From Streptomyces griseicoloratus (GTDB taxonomy: Bacteria; Actinomycetota; Actinomycetes; Streptomycetales; Streptomycetaceae), in NCBI RefSeq assembly GCF_014534645.1, contig NZ_JACVQF010000168.1, positions 1 through 64,000 of the forward strand: a stretch of 64,000 nucleotides of DNA. The letters are read 5' to 3'. The position numbers and the translations under genes were made by a program. The notes beneath the pieces were generated by a model. The model made no database searches, was not told where the DNA came from, and worked only from the letters and a program-made list of their open reading frames with translations. Shown piece after piece: positions 1-8,151 of this stretch. Each line of letters starts with the position of its first letter. The first letter of the stretch is position 1.

Positions 1-186
1 CCCGATACGGCTTGGGCACGTCCGGGCGGCCAGGGCACCCGGCACGGCACCCGCCCCGTCGAGGGGACAGCCCCGTTTCCGGCCCGGCGCCATACGACAT
101 CCCGCACGGCCACGCCCTGCGGCAAGCGCCCGCGCCACGCCCGGCGCACCCCCGATACGGCTTGGGTACGTGCGAGCGGCCACGGC
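1..186. repeat. Imperfect direct repeat, two copies 150 bp apart
   Basis: Positions 1-36 and 151-186 agree at about 32 of 36 bases. Both begin with CCCGATACGGCTTGGG, and both are followed by a shorter shared CCGGCCCGGCGC block further downstream. The array may extend beyond the left edge. The function is unknown. Confidence 0.6.
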
Positions 187-326
187 GCGCAGACAAGCCC
201 GTGCCCGGCCCGGCGCTGGACGAGGGCCCCGTGGGGGCGGGCCGGGTGGTAGGTGTTCGCTGTGCGACCGGTGGGCAACCCCGATCCGGACACGGATGCC
301 CCGGACGCGTCCCGTACGGTACGGCC
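1..326. other. No gene seen; left-edge spacer with an imperfect direct repeat
   Basis: An open frame runs through this stretch, but its translation is low-complexity Arg/Pro/Gly/His and the recognisable protein begins only at the GTG at 327. The stretch is therefore read as non-coding. It holds two imperfect copies of a motif beginning CCCGATACGGCTTGGG, at 1-36 and 151-186. The first copy touches the window edge, so more copies may lie to the left. Confidence 0.5.
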
Positions 327-773
327 GTGACCGCGTTTACCGATGAGAACGTACCCGGCCGTCACGGCCCCTCCGCCACCGTGGAGGCCGACCCGCGAGT
401 CGTGGGCCGGGTGCGCACCGAGTACTCCCCCGCGCACGACGGCGATCCCGACCCGGGCGAGATCGTGTGGACCTGGGTGCCCTACGAGGAGAACGACGGG
501 CGGGGCAAGGACCGCCCGGTGCTGGTCGTCGCCCGCGAGGCGGCCGGCACGCTGCTCGCCGTGCAGTTGTCCAGCAAACGGCATGACGGGGACCGGGAGT
601 GGGTGCCGATCGGGAGTGGGCCCTGGGACCGGTCGGGGCGCGAGTCGTGGGTGGACGTGGACCGGGTGCTGCGGCTGCACGAGGCCGGGATGCGCAGGGA
701 GGCGTGCGCCCTGGACCGGATGCGGTTCAACCTCGTACGGCAGCGGCTGCGGGAGCGCTACGGCTGGAGCTGA
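327..773 (+). CDS. PemK/MazF-like protein, apparently without an antitoxin
   Basis: Protein of 148 residues starting at a GTG. The core 'PDPGEIVWTWVPYEE', followed by 'KDRPVLVVARE' and 'VQLSSKRHD', resembles the N-terminal beta-barrel of PemK/MazF endoribonucleases. The C-terminal 'DRVLRL' and 'LDRMRFNLVRQRLRERYGW' resemble Streptomyces proteins annotated this way. No short antitoxin gene is visible immediately upstream, so it is either an orphan or a non-toxic relative. The upstream frame is open but low-complexity, which decides the start. Its 3' end overlaps the end of the convergent PARG-like gene by 16 bases. Family assignment is moderate; toxin activity is inference only. Confidence 0.65.
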   Translation: MTAFTDENVPGRHGPSATVEADPRVVGRVRTEYSPAHDGDPDPGEIVWTWVPYEENDGRGKDRPVLVVAREAAGTLLAVQLSSKRHDGDREWVPIGSGPWDRSGRESWVDVDRVLRLHEAGMRREACALDRMRFNLVRQRLRERYGWS

Positions 774-1582
774 TCCGCCTCGAACGCCCGCGTGAACGCC
801 GCCCGCACCGAACTGCCCGGCGTACGGTCCAGGATGCCGAACACCACCCGCTCGAAGGCCGACGCGAACCGGCCGCCGGGCCCGAGCAGAGCACGGAAGG
901 CGCCCGCGACCTGAGCGGGGTCGTTGCGGAACACCCCGCAGCCCCAGGCGCCGAGCACCACGTGCCGGTAGCCGTGGGCCAGGGCCGTCTCCAGCACCCG
1001 CTCGGCGCGCACGGCCAGGGCGGCGGGCAGTTCGGGGGCGCGTTCCGGGGCCGTGCGCAGCACCACGCCCGCGTTCGGCGCGGCGGCCGTGAGGAAGCCG
1101 GCGGTGTACGGCTCGTCCAGCAGGCGGCCGCGGTCGTCGCGGAAGACGGGCACGGCGGGCGAGTGGATGACGCGGTCCGTGTAGAACGGGTCGCGGTGGG
1201 CGCGGTGGTGGTCGTAGAAGTCACGGGCCCTCAGCAGGCACGTGTACAGCGCCGAGGCCCGGCACAGGGCCTCCTCCTGGGCCTGTGCGCCGTTCAGGTA
1301 ACCGCCGCCGGGGTTGCGGGCTGAGGCGAAGTTCAGCACCGCGACCCGGCCGCCGAGCCGGCGGGCGGCCTCCAGGCTGCTCTCGCCCGTCACCTCCCAC
1401 ACCGTACGCGCCGGCGGGAAGGGCGGCACCTCGACGGGCCCGGGGCCGTGCATCCGGGTGCCCTGGCGTGCCGCGTCGACCGCCGCGGCGATCGACACCT
1501 CGCGCCCGTCGGGCGTGCGGTAGGCCCCCGCCATCACGATCTGCTCGGTCTGCTGGGCGATTCCGCGCAGGCGCGCGCTCAT
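758..1582 (-). CDS. Bacterial-type poly(ADP-ribose) glycohydrolase family protein (TIGR02452/DUF2263)
   Basis: Protein of 274 residues. It shows the bacterial PARG signature: GGG at residues 92-94, seven residues, then QEE at 102-104 (NPGGGYLNGAQAQEEALCR). The second glutamate of QEE is the catalytic residue in this family. A later 'LGAWGCGVFRNDP' block fits the macrodomain-like fold. Members hydrolyse ADP-ribose polymers or related conjugates. The open frame extends further upstream, but homology starts at MSARLRGIAQQTEQI, so that ATG was chosen. It is convergent with the MazF-like gene and divergent from egtA. The substrate in this host is unknown. Confidence 0.8.
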   Translation of the reverse strand: MSARLRGIAQQTEQIVMAGAYRTPDGREVSIAAAVDAARQGTRMHGPGPVEVPPFPPARTVWEVTGESSLEAARRLGGRVAVLNFASARNPGGGYLNGAQAQEEALCRASALYTCLLRARDFYDHHRAHRDPFYTDRVIHSPAVPVFRDDRGRLLDEPYTAGFLTAAAPNAGVVLRTAPERAPELPAALAVRAERVLETALAHGYRHVVLGAWGCGVFRNDPAQVAGAFRALLGPGGRFASAFERVVFGILDRTPGSSVRAAFTRAFEADQLQP

Positions 1583-1870
1583 GGCGCCACCCCCGTACAC
1601 GCCTCGACCGCGCGCCGCCCGGTCTCCCCCGTCGTGCTCATGCGTGCATCCTGAGCGATGCTGGTGATGCGGCGCAACGGAGTTTCCCCGGTCCCGGGAA
1701 CGACCGGGAAAGCTTCCGGGAACAGTCGGAAAGCCCGAATCTCCGTGCCGGAACGCCCAGGTATGCCCCCTTGTGCGGAGCGGCACGAGGGTCTTGGGTG
1801 GGACGAGTGTGCCGACCCGGCCCACCTCAAGCGGGCCGGCGGCATGGTGGAATCTCAGGAGGATCCCGAC

Positions 1871-3172
1871 ATGTCCGATTCGGTAGCCGGCTGCACCCGG
1901 CCGCGCACCGCGGTCACCGAGGCCGAGGCCGAGGCACTGGTCCGCGGCATCTGCTTCAAGACCGGTCCGCCCCGGCGTCTCGGCGTCGAAGTGGAATGGC
2001 TCGTCCACGAGTTGCGCAACCCGCGGCTCCCCGTGACGTCCCGACGACTCGAAGCGGCCTACTCCGCCCTGCGGACCGTGCCCCTCTCGTCGGCGCTCAC
2101 CGTCGAACCCGGCGGTCAGCTGGAGCTCAGCTCACCGCCCGCGACCTCCCTGATGGAGTGCGTCGCCACCGTCTCCGCCGACCTCGACGCCGTCCGCGCG
2201 GTCCTGCGTGAGCGGGGACTGACCCTCGTCGGCCTCGGCCACGACCCCTGGCACGCCCCTCGCCGGTTCCTGCGCCGCCCGCGTTACGACGCGATGGAGG
2301 CGTGCCTGGACCGCACGGGGCCCGCCGGCCGCGCCATGATGTGCACCTCGGCCTCCGTGCAGGTGTGCGTGGACGCCGGGTACGAGGAGCCCGGGCCCCT
2401 CGGCCATGTGCGGCGCTGGTGGCTGGCCCACCATCTGGGCGCGGTCCTGGTGGCCTCGTTCGCCAACTCCCCGCTGGCCGGCGGCCTGCCCACCGGCTGG
2501 CGGTCCACCCGGCAGCTGCGCTGGACGCAGATCGGCGCCGCCCGGGCCGGCGGCCCCCCGCTGGACACCGACCCGCGCGGCACCTGGGCCCGGCACGTGC
2601 TGGACGCCCCGGTGATGTGCGTGCGGCGGGACGGCGGGCCCTGGGACGTGCCCGACGGGCTGACCTTCCGGCGGTGGACCAGGTCGCGGACGCCGAGGGC
2701 GCCGACCGGGGACGATCTCGACTACCACCTCACCACGCTGTTCCCGCCGGTCAGACCGCGCGGCCATCTGGAGCTGCGCATGATCGACGCGCAGCCCGGC
2801 GACGACGGCTGGATCGTGCCGCTCGCCGTGACGGCGGCGCTGTTCGACGACCCGGAGGCAACCGAGACCGCCTACCGTTGCGTGAAGCCGCTCGCCGAGC
2901 GCACCCTCGACCTGCCCGCCCCGCACAACCCCCTGTGGCGGGACGCCGCCCGCCACGGACTGGCCGACCGGGAGCTGCGCGACGCGGCCGTCGTGTGCTT
3001 CACGGCGGCGCTCGCCGCCCTGCCCCGGCTCGGCGCCACCGCCGACGTGACCGCCGCCGTCTCGGCGTACCTGGACCGCTACGTGTTCCGGGGCCGCTGC
3101 CCCGCCGACGATCTGCTGGACCGGCCGGACGGCGCGAGCCGTGGCCCGCACCGGAGGGACTTCCGCCCATGA
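1871..3172 (+). CDS. egtA: Glutamate-cysteine ligase EgtA, ergothioneine biosynthesis
   Basis: Protein of 433 residues of the GCS2-type glutamate-cysteine ligase family. It makes gamma-glutamylcysteine, the sulfur donor for ergothioneine. 'GVEVEWLVHEL' near residue 45 and 'VEPGGQLELSSPP' are the expected metal/ATP-site blocks, and 'LELRMIDAQP' is the conserved C-terminal block. An AGGAGG at 1857-1862 sits 8 bases before the ATG at 1871 and outweighs longer in-frame starts upstream. The stop codon overlaps the egtB start in an ATGA (3169-3172), so the four egt genes are probably translationally coupled. The operon context makes the assignment firm. Confidence 0.93.
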   Translation: MSDSVAGCTRPRTAVTEAEAEALVRGICFKTGPPRRLGVEVEWLVHELRNPRLPVTSRRLEAAYSALRTVPLSSALTVEPGGQLELSSPPATSLMECVATVSADLDAVRAVLRERGLTLVGLGHDPWHAPRRFLRRPRYDAMEACLDRTGPAGRAMMCTSASVQVCVDAGYEEPGPLGHVRRWWLAHHLGAVLVASFANSPLAGGLPTGWRSTRQLRWTQIGAARAGGPPLDTDPRGTWARHVLDAPVMCVRRDGGPWDVPDGLTFRRWTRSRTPRAPTGDDLDYHLTTLFPPVRPRGHLELRMIDAQPGDDGWIVPLAVTAALFDDPEATETAYRCVKPLAERTLDLPAPHNPLWRDAARHGLADRELRDAAVVCFTAALAALPRLGATADVTAAVSAYLDRYVFRGRCPADDLLDRPDGASRGPHRRDFRP

Positions 3173-4497
3173 CCGACCCCGCCGTCGAACACCCCGAGGA
3201 TCCCGAGACCCTGCGCGAGCGGGCGCTGACCGGGCTGGTCACCGCCCGCGACCGCACCACGCTGCTGACCAGTTGCGTGGAGGAACCCGACCTGACCGCC
3301 CAGCACTCGCCGCTGATGTCCCCCCTCGTGTGGGACCTGGCACACATCGGCAACCAGGAGGAGCTGTGGCTGCTGCGGGCCGTCGCAGGGCAGGAGGCGA
3401 TACGGCCCGAGATCGACAGCCTGTACGACGCCTTCGAGCACCCGCGCGCCGAACGCCCCCGCCTGCCGCTGCTGCCGCCCGACGAGGCCCGCCGTTACGC
3501 GGCGGAGGTGCGCGGCCGGGCCCTGGACGTGCTGGAGAGCACCGCGCTGCACGGAACGCGGCTGACCGAGGCGGGCTTCGCCTTCGGCATGATCGCCCAG
3601 CACGAGCAGCAGCACGACGAGACAATGCTCATCACCCACCAGCTGCGCCGCGGCCCCCAGGCGCTCACCGCGCCCGACCCGGACCCCGTGCCGCTGTTCA
3701 CGGGACCGTCCGAAGTGCTGGTGCCCGGGGGCCCGTTCACGATGGGCACCTCCACCGAGCCGTGGGCGCTGGACAACGAGCGGCCCGCGCACCGGCGCGA
3801 GGTGGCGCCGTTCTTCATCGACACCACGCCGGTGACGAACGCCGCCTACCAGGCGTTCATCGACGACGGCGGTTACGACGACCCGCGCTGGTGGGCGCCG
3901 GACGGCTGGGACCACATCCGCCGTCACTCCGTCACCGCCCCGCTGTTCTGGCGCCGCGACGGCAGGCAGTGGCTGCGGCGCCGGTTCGGCGTCACCGAGG
4001 TGGTGCCGCCCGACGAGCCGGTGCTGCACGTGTGCTGGTACGAGGCCGACGCATACGCCCGCTGGGCCGGGCGGCGGCTGCCCACGGAGACCGAGTGGGA
4101 GAAGGCCGCGCGGTACGACCCGGCCGGCGACCGCTCGATGCGCTACCCGTGGGGCGACGCCGACCCGGGCCCGGAGCACGCCAACCTCGGCCAGCGGCAT
4201 CTGCGGCCGGCGCCCGCGGGCAGCTATCCGGCCGGTGAGTCGCCGCTAGGCGTCCGCCAGCTCATCGGCGACGTGTGGGAGTGGACGTCGAGCGACTTCG
4301 CGCCGTACCCGGGGTTCCGGGCGTTCCCCTACAAGGAGTACTCGGAGGTGTTCTTCGGACCCGAGTACAAGGTGCTGCGCGGTGGTTCGTTCGCCGTGGA
4401 CCCCGTGGCCTGCCGGGGCACGTTCCGCAACTGGGACTATCCGATCCGGCGCCAGATCTTCTCCGGGTTCCGCACCGCGCGCTCGGAGAACGTCTGA
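3169..4497 (+). CDS. egtB: Ergothioneine non-heme iron sulfoxide synthase EgtB
   Basis: Protein of 442 residues. It joins oxygen, hercynine and gamma-glutamylcysteine to form the sulfoxide intermediate. The N-terminal DinB-like domain supplies the iron ligands: H59 (WDLAHIGNQEE) and the pair H145 and H149 in QHEQQHDE, which match the HX3HXE pattern of the family. The C-terminal formylglycine-generating-enzyme-like domain begins near 'GGPFTMGTS' and ends with the typical 'VLRGGSFA' and 'FRNWDYPIRRQIFSGFRTAR' blocks. It starts inside the egtA stop and ends one base into egtC. Length and motifs are normal for the family. Confidence 0.95.
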   Translation: MTDPAVEHPEDPETLRERALTGLVTARDRTTLLTSCVEEPDLTAQHSPLMSPLVWDLAHIGNQEELWLLRAVAGQEAIRPEIDSLYDAFEHPRAERPRLPLLPPDEARRYAAEVRGRALDVLESTALHGTRLTEAGFAFGMIAQHEQQHDETMLITHQLRRGPQALTAPDPDPVPLFTGPSEVLVPGGPFTMGTSTEPWALDNERPAHRREVAPFFIDTTPVTNAAYQAFIDDGGYDDPRWWAPDGWDHIRRHSVTAPLFWRRDGRQWLRRRFGVTEVVPPDEPVLHVCWYEADAYARWAGRRLPTETEWEKAARYDPAGDRSMRYPWGDADPGPEHANLGQRHLRPAPAGSYPAGESPLGVRQLIGDVWEWTSSDFAPYPGFRAFPYKEYSEVFFGPEYKVLRGGSFAVDPVACRGTFRNWDYPIRRQIFSGFRTARSENV

Positions 4498-5297
4498 TGT
4501 GCCGCCACCTCGCCTACGTGGGCCCCGAGGAGCCGCTCGGCCGGCTTCTCGTGGCGCCGCCGCACGCGCTGTACCGCCAGTCCTGGGCGCCCAGGCGGCA
4601 GCGGTACGGGACGGTCAACGCCGACGGGTTCGGCGTCGGCTGGTACGCCGACGGGGACCCGGTGCCGGCCCGGTACCGGCGGGCCGGGCCGATCTGGGCC
4701 GACCAGTCCTTCGCCGACCTGGCCCGTGTCGTGCGGACCGGCGCGCTGCTCGCCGCGGTACGGGACGCGACCCTGGCGGGCGCCGACGCGGAGGCCGCCG
4801 CCGCGCCGTTCGCCTCGGGAACCTGGCTGTTCAGTCACAACGGTGCCGTGGCGGGCTGGCCGGGCTCGCTGGCGGCGCCCGCCCGGACGCTGCCGCCCGA
4901 GGACGTCCTGTCACTGGAGGCCCGCAACGACTCGGCGCTGGTGTGGGCGCTCGTCCTGAACCGGCTGCGCGCCGGGGACGAGGAGGGGCGGGCGCTGGCC
5001 GACACGGTGCTGGAGGTCGCCGGGGCGGCGCCCGGCTCCCGGCTCAACCTGCTGCTCACCGGCGGGGAGACGATCGCCGCCACCGCATGGGGCGACACGC
5101 TGTGGTACCTGGCCCGGCCCGGCGGCGGCACGGTCGTCGCCTCCGAGCCGTACGACGACGACCCGCACTGGCAGGAGGTGCCCGACCGCACCCTGCTCAC
5201 GGCGAGCCGCACCGACGTGCTGCTCACCCCGATGAAGGAACCGAGCGACCACGCCCTCGCACCCGCGCCCGCATCCGCGAAGGAGCCCCGTACGTGA
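4497..5297 (+). CDS. egtC: Gamma-glutamyl hercynylcysteine sulfoxide hydrolase EgtC
   Basis: Protein of 266 residues, a class II glutamine-amidotransferase-like (Ntn) hydrolase. It removes the glutamate from gamma-glutamyl hercynylcysteine sulfoxide. The sequence opens Met-Cys-Arg-His-Leu, so Cys2 becomes the N-terminal nucleophile after Met removal. 'NADGFGVGWYADG' and 'LFSHNGAVAGW' are the conserved active-site blocks. The ATG shares its A with the egtB stop (TGATG), and the end overlaps the egtD start by four bases. The C-terminal lyase step (EgtE) has no gene in this operon. Confidence 0.93.
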   Translation: MCRHLAYVGPEEPLGRLLVAPPHALYRQSWAPRRQRYGTVNADGFGVGWYADGDPVPARYRRAGPIWADQSFADLARVVRTGALLAAVRDATLAGADAEAAAAPFASGTWLFSHNGAVAGWPGSLAAPARTLPPEDVLSLEARNDSALVWALVLNRLRAGDEEGRALADTVLEVAGAAPGSRLNLLLTGGETIAATAWGDTLWYLARPGGGTVVASEPYDDDPHWQEVPDRTLLTASRTDVLLTPMKEPSDHALAPAPASAKEPRT

Positions 5298-6262
5298 GCC
5301 CGTTCCACCTGACCCGCACACTGCCCGAGGACGCCACGGACGCCGCCCTGCGCGCCGACGTCCTGACGGGCCTGACCGGCACGCCCAAGACACTGCCCCC
5401 CAAGTGGTTCTACGACGCGCGCGGCAGCGAGCTGTTCGAGCGGATCACCGCCCTGCCCGAGTACTACCCCACGCGCGCCGAGCGCGAGATCCTCGCCGGC
5501 CGGTCCGGCGAGATCGCCGCCGCGACCGGCGCCCGCACCCTGGTCGAGCTGGGCTCCGGCTCGTCGGAGAAGACGCGGTACCTGCTCGACGCCCTGACCG
5601 GGCTGCGCTGCTACGTGCCGGTCGACGTCAGCGAGAGCGCCCTCACCCAGGCCGGGCGGGCGCTCGTCGCCCAGCGGCCGGCGCTGGACGTGCACGCGCT
5701 GATCGCCGACTTCACCGCGGGCCTCACCCTGCCCGCGACGGCCGGGCCCCGGCTGGTGGCGTTCCTCGGCGGCACGATCGGCAACCTGCTGCCCGCCGAG
5801 CGCGCCGCGTTCCTGTCCTCCGTCCGGAGCCTGCTCTCACCCGGCGACGCCCTGCTGCTGGGCACGGACCTGGTCAAGGACGAGCGGGTGCTCGTGCGGG
5901 CCTACGACGACGCGGCCGGGGTCACGGCCGCGTTCAACAAGAACGTCCTGTCCGTGATCAACCGGGAACTCGGCGCCGACTTCGACCCGGCGGCCTTCGA
6001 CCACGTGGCCCTGTGGAACGCCGGGCGGGAGTGGATCGAGATGCGGCTGCGCTCGCGGACGGCGCAGACCGTGAAGGTCCAGGAGCTCGACCTGGCCGTG
6101 GACTTCGAGGCGGGCGAGGAGCTGCGCACCGAGGTCTCGGCGAAGTTCAGGAAGGACGGCGTCCGCTCCGAACTGTCCACGGCCGGCCTGGACCTGGCCC
6201 GCTGGTGGACGGACCGCGAGGGCCGTTTCGCGCTGTCGCTGAGCATGGTGCGCCCGGCGTGA
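5294..6262 (+). CDS. egtD: L-histidine N(alpha)-methyltransferase EgtD
   Basis: Protein of 322 residues, close to the usual EgtD length. It trimethylates histidine with SAM to hercynine, the first committed step of ergothioneine synthesis. 'LVELGSGSSEKTRYLLDAL' is the SAM-binding loop and 'VAFLGGTIGNLLP' the second Rossmann block. 'FNKNVLSVINRELGADFD' and the C-terminal 'RTEVSAKF' block are typical of the histidine-binding domain. The GTG start at 5294 lies in the last bases of egtC. It is the last gene of the operon and faces the sugar-binding protein gene tail to tail, 19 bases apart. Confidence 0.95.
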   Translation: MSPFHLTRTLPEDATDAALRADVLTGLTGTPKTLPPKWFYDARGSELFERITALPEYYPTRAEREILAGRSGEIAAATGARTLVELGSGSSEKTRYLLDALTGLRCYVPVDVSESALTQAGRALVAQRPALDVHALIADFTAGLTLPATAGPRLVAFLGGTIGNLLPAERAAFLSSVRSLLSPGDALLLGTDLVKDERVLVRAYDDAAGVTAAFNKNVLSVINRELGADFDPAAFDHVALWNAGREWIEMRLRSRTAQTVKVQELDLAVDFEAGEELRTEVSAKFRKDGVRSELSTAGLDLARWWTDREGRFALSLSMVRPA

Positions 6263-6281
6263 GGCGCTGAGCGCGCCGGCG

Positions 6282-7547
6282 TCACCGCGCGTCGAGGTCC
6301 AGCAGCTCGGTGATGCGGTCGGAGGCCCGGCGGGCCTCCGACCGTGCGTCGGCCCCGGTGAGCACCTTCGTCATGTACTCCTTGATCGGGTTGTCCGCCT
6401 CGACCGCGCCCCACCGGGGCGTGCCGGGGGTCGCCCGGCCCTGTGCGGCGCCGGCCGCCATGGCGGCGACGCCCTCCTCGTCCGCGACGGCCTTGGCGAG
6501 GGACTTCTTGTTCGGGACGTAGTTCATGGTCCGGGCCAGCTCGGTGTTCCACTCGGCGCCCGCCAGCGCCTCGATCACGGCGAGGGCGCCGTCCCGGTCG
6601 TCGGTGTTCTTCGGGACGACCAGGTCGGAGCCGCCGGTGAAGACGGCCCCCGGCTTGCCGGCGGTCTTGCCGGGCACGGGGAAGAAGCCCAGCCGGTCCC
6701 TGAGTTCGGGGTTCTGGCGGACGATGGCCTGGGCGAGTCCGGGGACCGCCACGATCTGTGCGACCCGCCCGTCGGCGAACACTCCGGCCTGCGGCGGGTG
6801 TTCCTCGTCGGCGTCGACCGGGCCGTCGCCCAGGGCCTGGAGTTCGCGGTAGAAGTCCATGCCGCGCAGGGCCTCCTCGGAGTCCAGCGTGCCCCGCCAG
6901 ACGCCGCCGCTCTGCCTGGCGAGCTCGCCCCCCTCGTCCCAGATGAACCCGGAGAGGGTGTACCAGTCCTGTCCGGCCAGGTAGATGCCCTGGTTGCCGC
7001 CCGAGTTCAGCTGCTCGGTGACGGTCAGCCACTCGTCGCGGGTCCGGGGCGGCTCGGTGATGCCCGCCTGCTCGAACAGGTCCTTGCGGTAGATGACCAC
7101 GCGGTTGGCGGCGTACCAGGGGATGCCGAACTGCTGGGACATCCACTGCCCCGGTTCGGCGAGGCCGGGCAGCCAGTCGCGGATCCCCCAGTCACGCATG
7201 GACTCCAGGGTCAGGTCGAGCAGCCGGCCCCCTTCCGCGTACTGGGCGACCTGGGTGTTGCCGACCTCGATGACGTCGGGTCCCGCCCCGTCGCCGTCGG
7301 CCTTCAGCGCGGACTGCACCTTCTCGCCGATGCCGGTCCACTGCTGGATGCGGATGTCGAGGTCCAGGTCGGGGTGCGTGCGCTCGAAGTCCTCGGTGAA
7401 CCTGCGCAGGAACTCCTGCGAGGCGCTGTCCTTCATCAGCCAGACCGTCACGGAGCGCCGCTCGCCCCCGCCGTCCTGCGACACCAGGCCGCAGCCGCTG
7501 AGCAGGGAGGCCGACACACAGACAAGGGCGAGGAGGCGACGTCTCAC
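6282..7547 (-). CDS. ABC transporter extracellular sugar-binding lipoprotein (orphan)
   Basis: Protein of 421 residues from a GTG with an AAGGA ribosome site about 8 bases upstream. The N-terminus is a lipoprotein signal ending in LLSGCG, so it should be anchored outside the membrane. 'TVWLMKDSASQEFLRRF' and 'DVIEVGNTQVAQYAEGG' are typical of the family 1 (MalE/UgpB-like) binding proteins. No permease or ATPase gene is adjacent, so it must work with components encoded elsewhere; Streptomyces commonly share the ATPase MsiK. A DasR-like palindrome lies 113 bases upstream. The ligand is unknown; an aminosugar is suggested only by that site. Confidence 0.88.
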   Translation of the reverse strand: MRRRLLALVCVSASLLSGCGLVSQDGGGERRSVTVWLMKDSASQEFLRRFTEDFERTHPDLDLDIRIQQWTGIGEKVQSALKADGDGAGPDVIEVGNTQVAQYAEGGRLLDLTLESMRDWGIRDWLPGLAEPGQWMSQQFGIPWYAANRVVIYRKDLFEQAGITEPPRTRDEWLTVTEQLNSGGNQGIYLAGQDWYTLSGFIWDEGGELARQSGGVWRGTLDSEEALRGMDFYRELQALGDGPVDADEEHPPQAGVFADGRVAQIVAVPGLAQAIVRQNPELRDRLGFFPVPGKTAGKPGAVFTGGSDLVVPKNTDDRDGALAVIEALAGAEWNTELARTMNYVPNKKSLAKAVADEEGVAAMAAGAAQGRATPGTPRWGAVEADNPIKEYMTKVLTGADARSEARRASDRITELLDLDAR

Positions 7548-7659
7548 GAGGGGTCCTTCTGACTGGGGCGAGTGGTGGCGGCGGACAGGTGTCCTGCGCA
7601 CGCGAAGGAAGACCCGACGTGGGGGGACGAGCGTACGGCTCGTACGGGTGTCTGGGATT

Positions 7660-7673
7660 TTGGTATGGACCAA
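7660..7673. promoter_or_regulatory. Candidate DasR-type (GntR) operator
   Basis: TTGGTATGGACCAA is an inverted repeat (TTGGT, 4 bases, ACCAA). Its core agrees at 10 of 12 positions with the known DasR responsive element TGGTCTAGACCA. It lies between the divergent sugar-binding lipoprotein and dodecin genes, in a suitable position for the lipoprotein promoter. No binding data are available here. Confidence 0.55.
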
Positions 7674-7796
7674 TGCGGAGGTCAAGGGGGCGGCCGGACG
7701 GGCACCGCGCTGTCTCGCGCTCCGCCGCGACCTGGGGCACGGTGGAGTGACGCGTGACACACGCGGCACCGCCGCACCGCGGAAGGGAGCACCCGC

Positions 7797-8012
7797 ATGA
7801 CGCACCACACCTACCGGGTCACCGAGATCGTCGGCACCTCGCACGAAGGCGTCGACCAGGCCATCCGCAACGGCATCGCCCGGGCCTCGCAGACCCTGCG
7901 CCACCTGGACTGGTTCGAGGTGACACAGGTGCGCGGCCAGATCGAGGAGGGGCGGATCGAGCACTGGCAGGTCTGCCTGAAGGTCGGCTTCCGCCTGGAC
8001 GAGTCGGACTGA
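7797..8012 (+). CDS. Dodecin family flavin-binding protein
   Basis: Protein of 71 residues matching the dodecin family along its full length: 'VTEIVGTSHEGVDQAIRNGIARASQTLRHLDWFEV' and the C-terminal 'HWQVCLKVGFRLD'. Dodecins form hollow dodecamers that bind flavin pairs and are thought to store or buffer flavins. The aromatic Trp in 'LDWFEV' is at the flavin-stacking position. The ATG is preceded by GGAAGGGAG. It is divergent from the sugar-binding protein, and a 28-bp tandem repeat begins 14 bases after its stop. Confidence 0.93.
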   Translation: MTHHTYRVTEIVGTSHEGVDQAIRNGIARASQTLRHLDWFEVTQVRGQIEEGRIEHWQVCLKVGFRLDESD

Positions 8013-8026
8013 CGGCCCCGGTCACC

Positions 8027-8096
8027 GGCCGGACCTGCCGGGCCAATGGTGTCGGGCCGGACGTGCCGGGCCAATGGTGTCGGGCCGGACGTGCCG
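8027..8096. repeat. 28-bp tandem repeat, two and a half copies
   Basis: The unit starting GGCCGGACCTGCCGGGCC occupies 8027-8054 and 8055-8082, and a half copy follows at 8083-8096. The two full copies differ at a single base. The array lies just after the dodecin stop, between it and the convergent HAD phosphatase gene. It may arise from slippage; a role in transcription termination is possible but not evident. Confidence 0.85.
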
Positions 8097-8151
8097 AGCC
8101 GCGGCCCCCGGCCCTCGGCCGGCCGCCGGGCCGGCGCTCCCGCTCCGGCCG

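Noticed and set aside
4497-6300. egtE-like aminotransferase expected after egtD
   Set aside because: No such gene follows; the next gene is a convergent sugar-binding protein, so the last ergothioneine step must be encoded elsewhere.
8027-8096. Tandem repeats as a CRISPR array
   Set aside because: Copies are directly adjacent with no spacers and only two and a half units.
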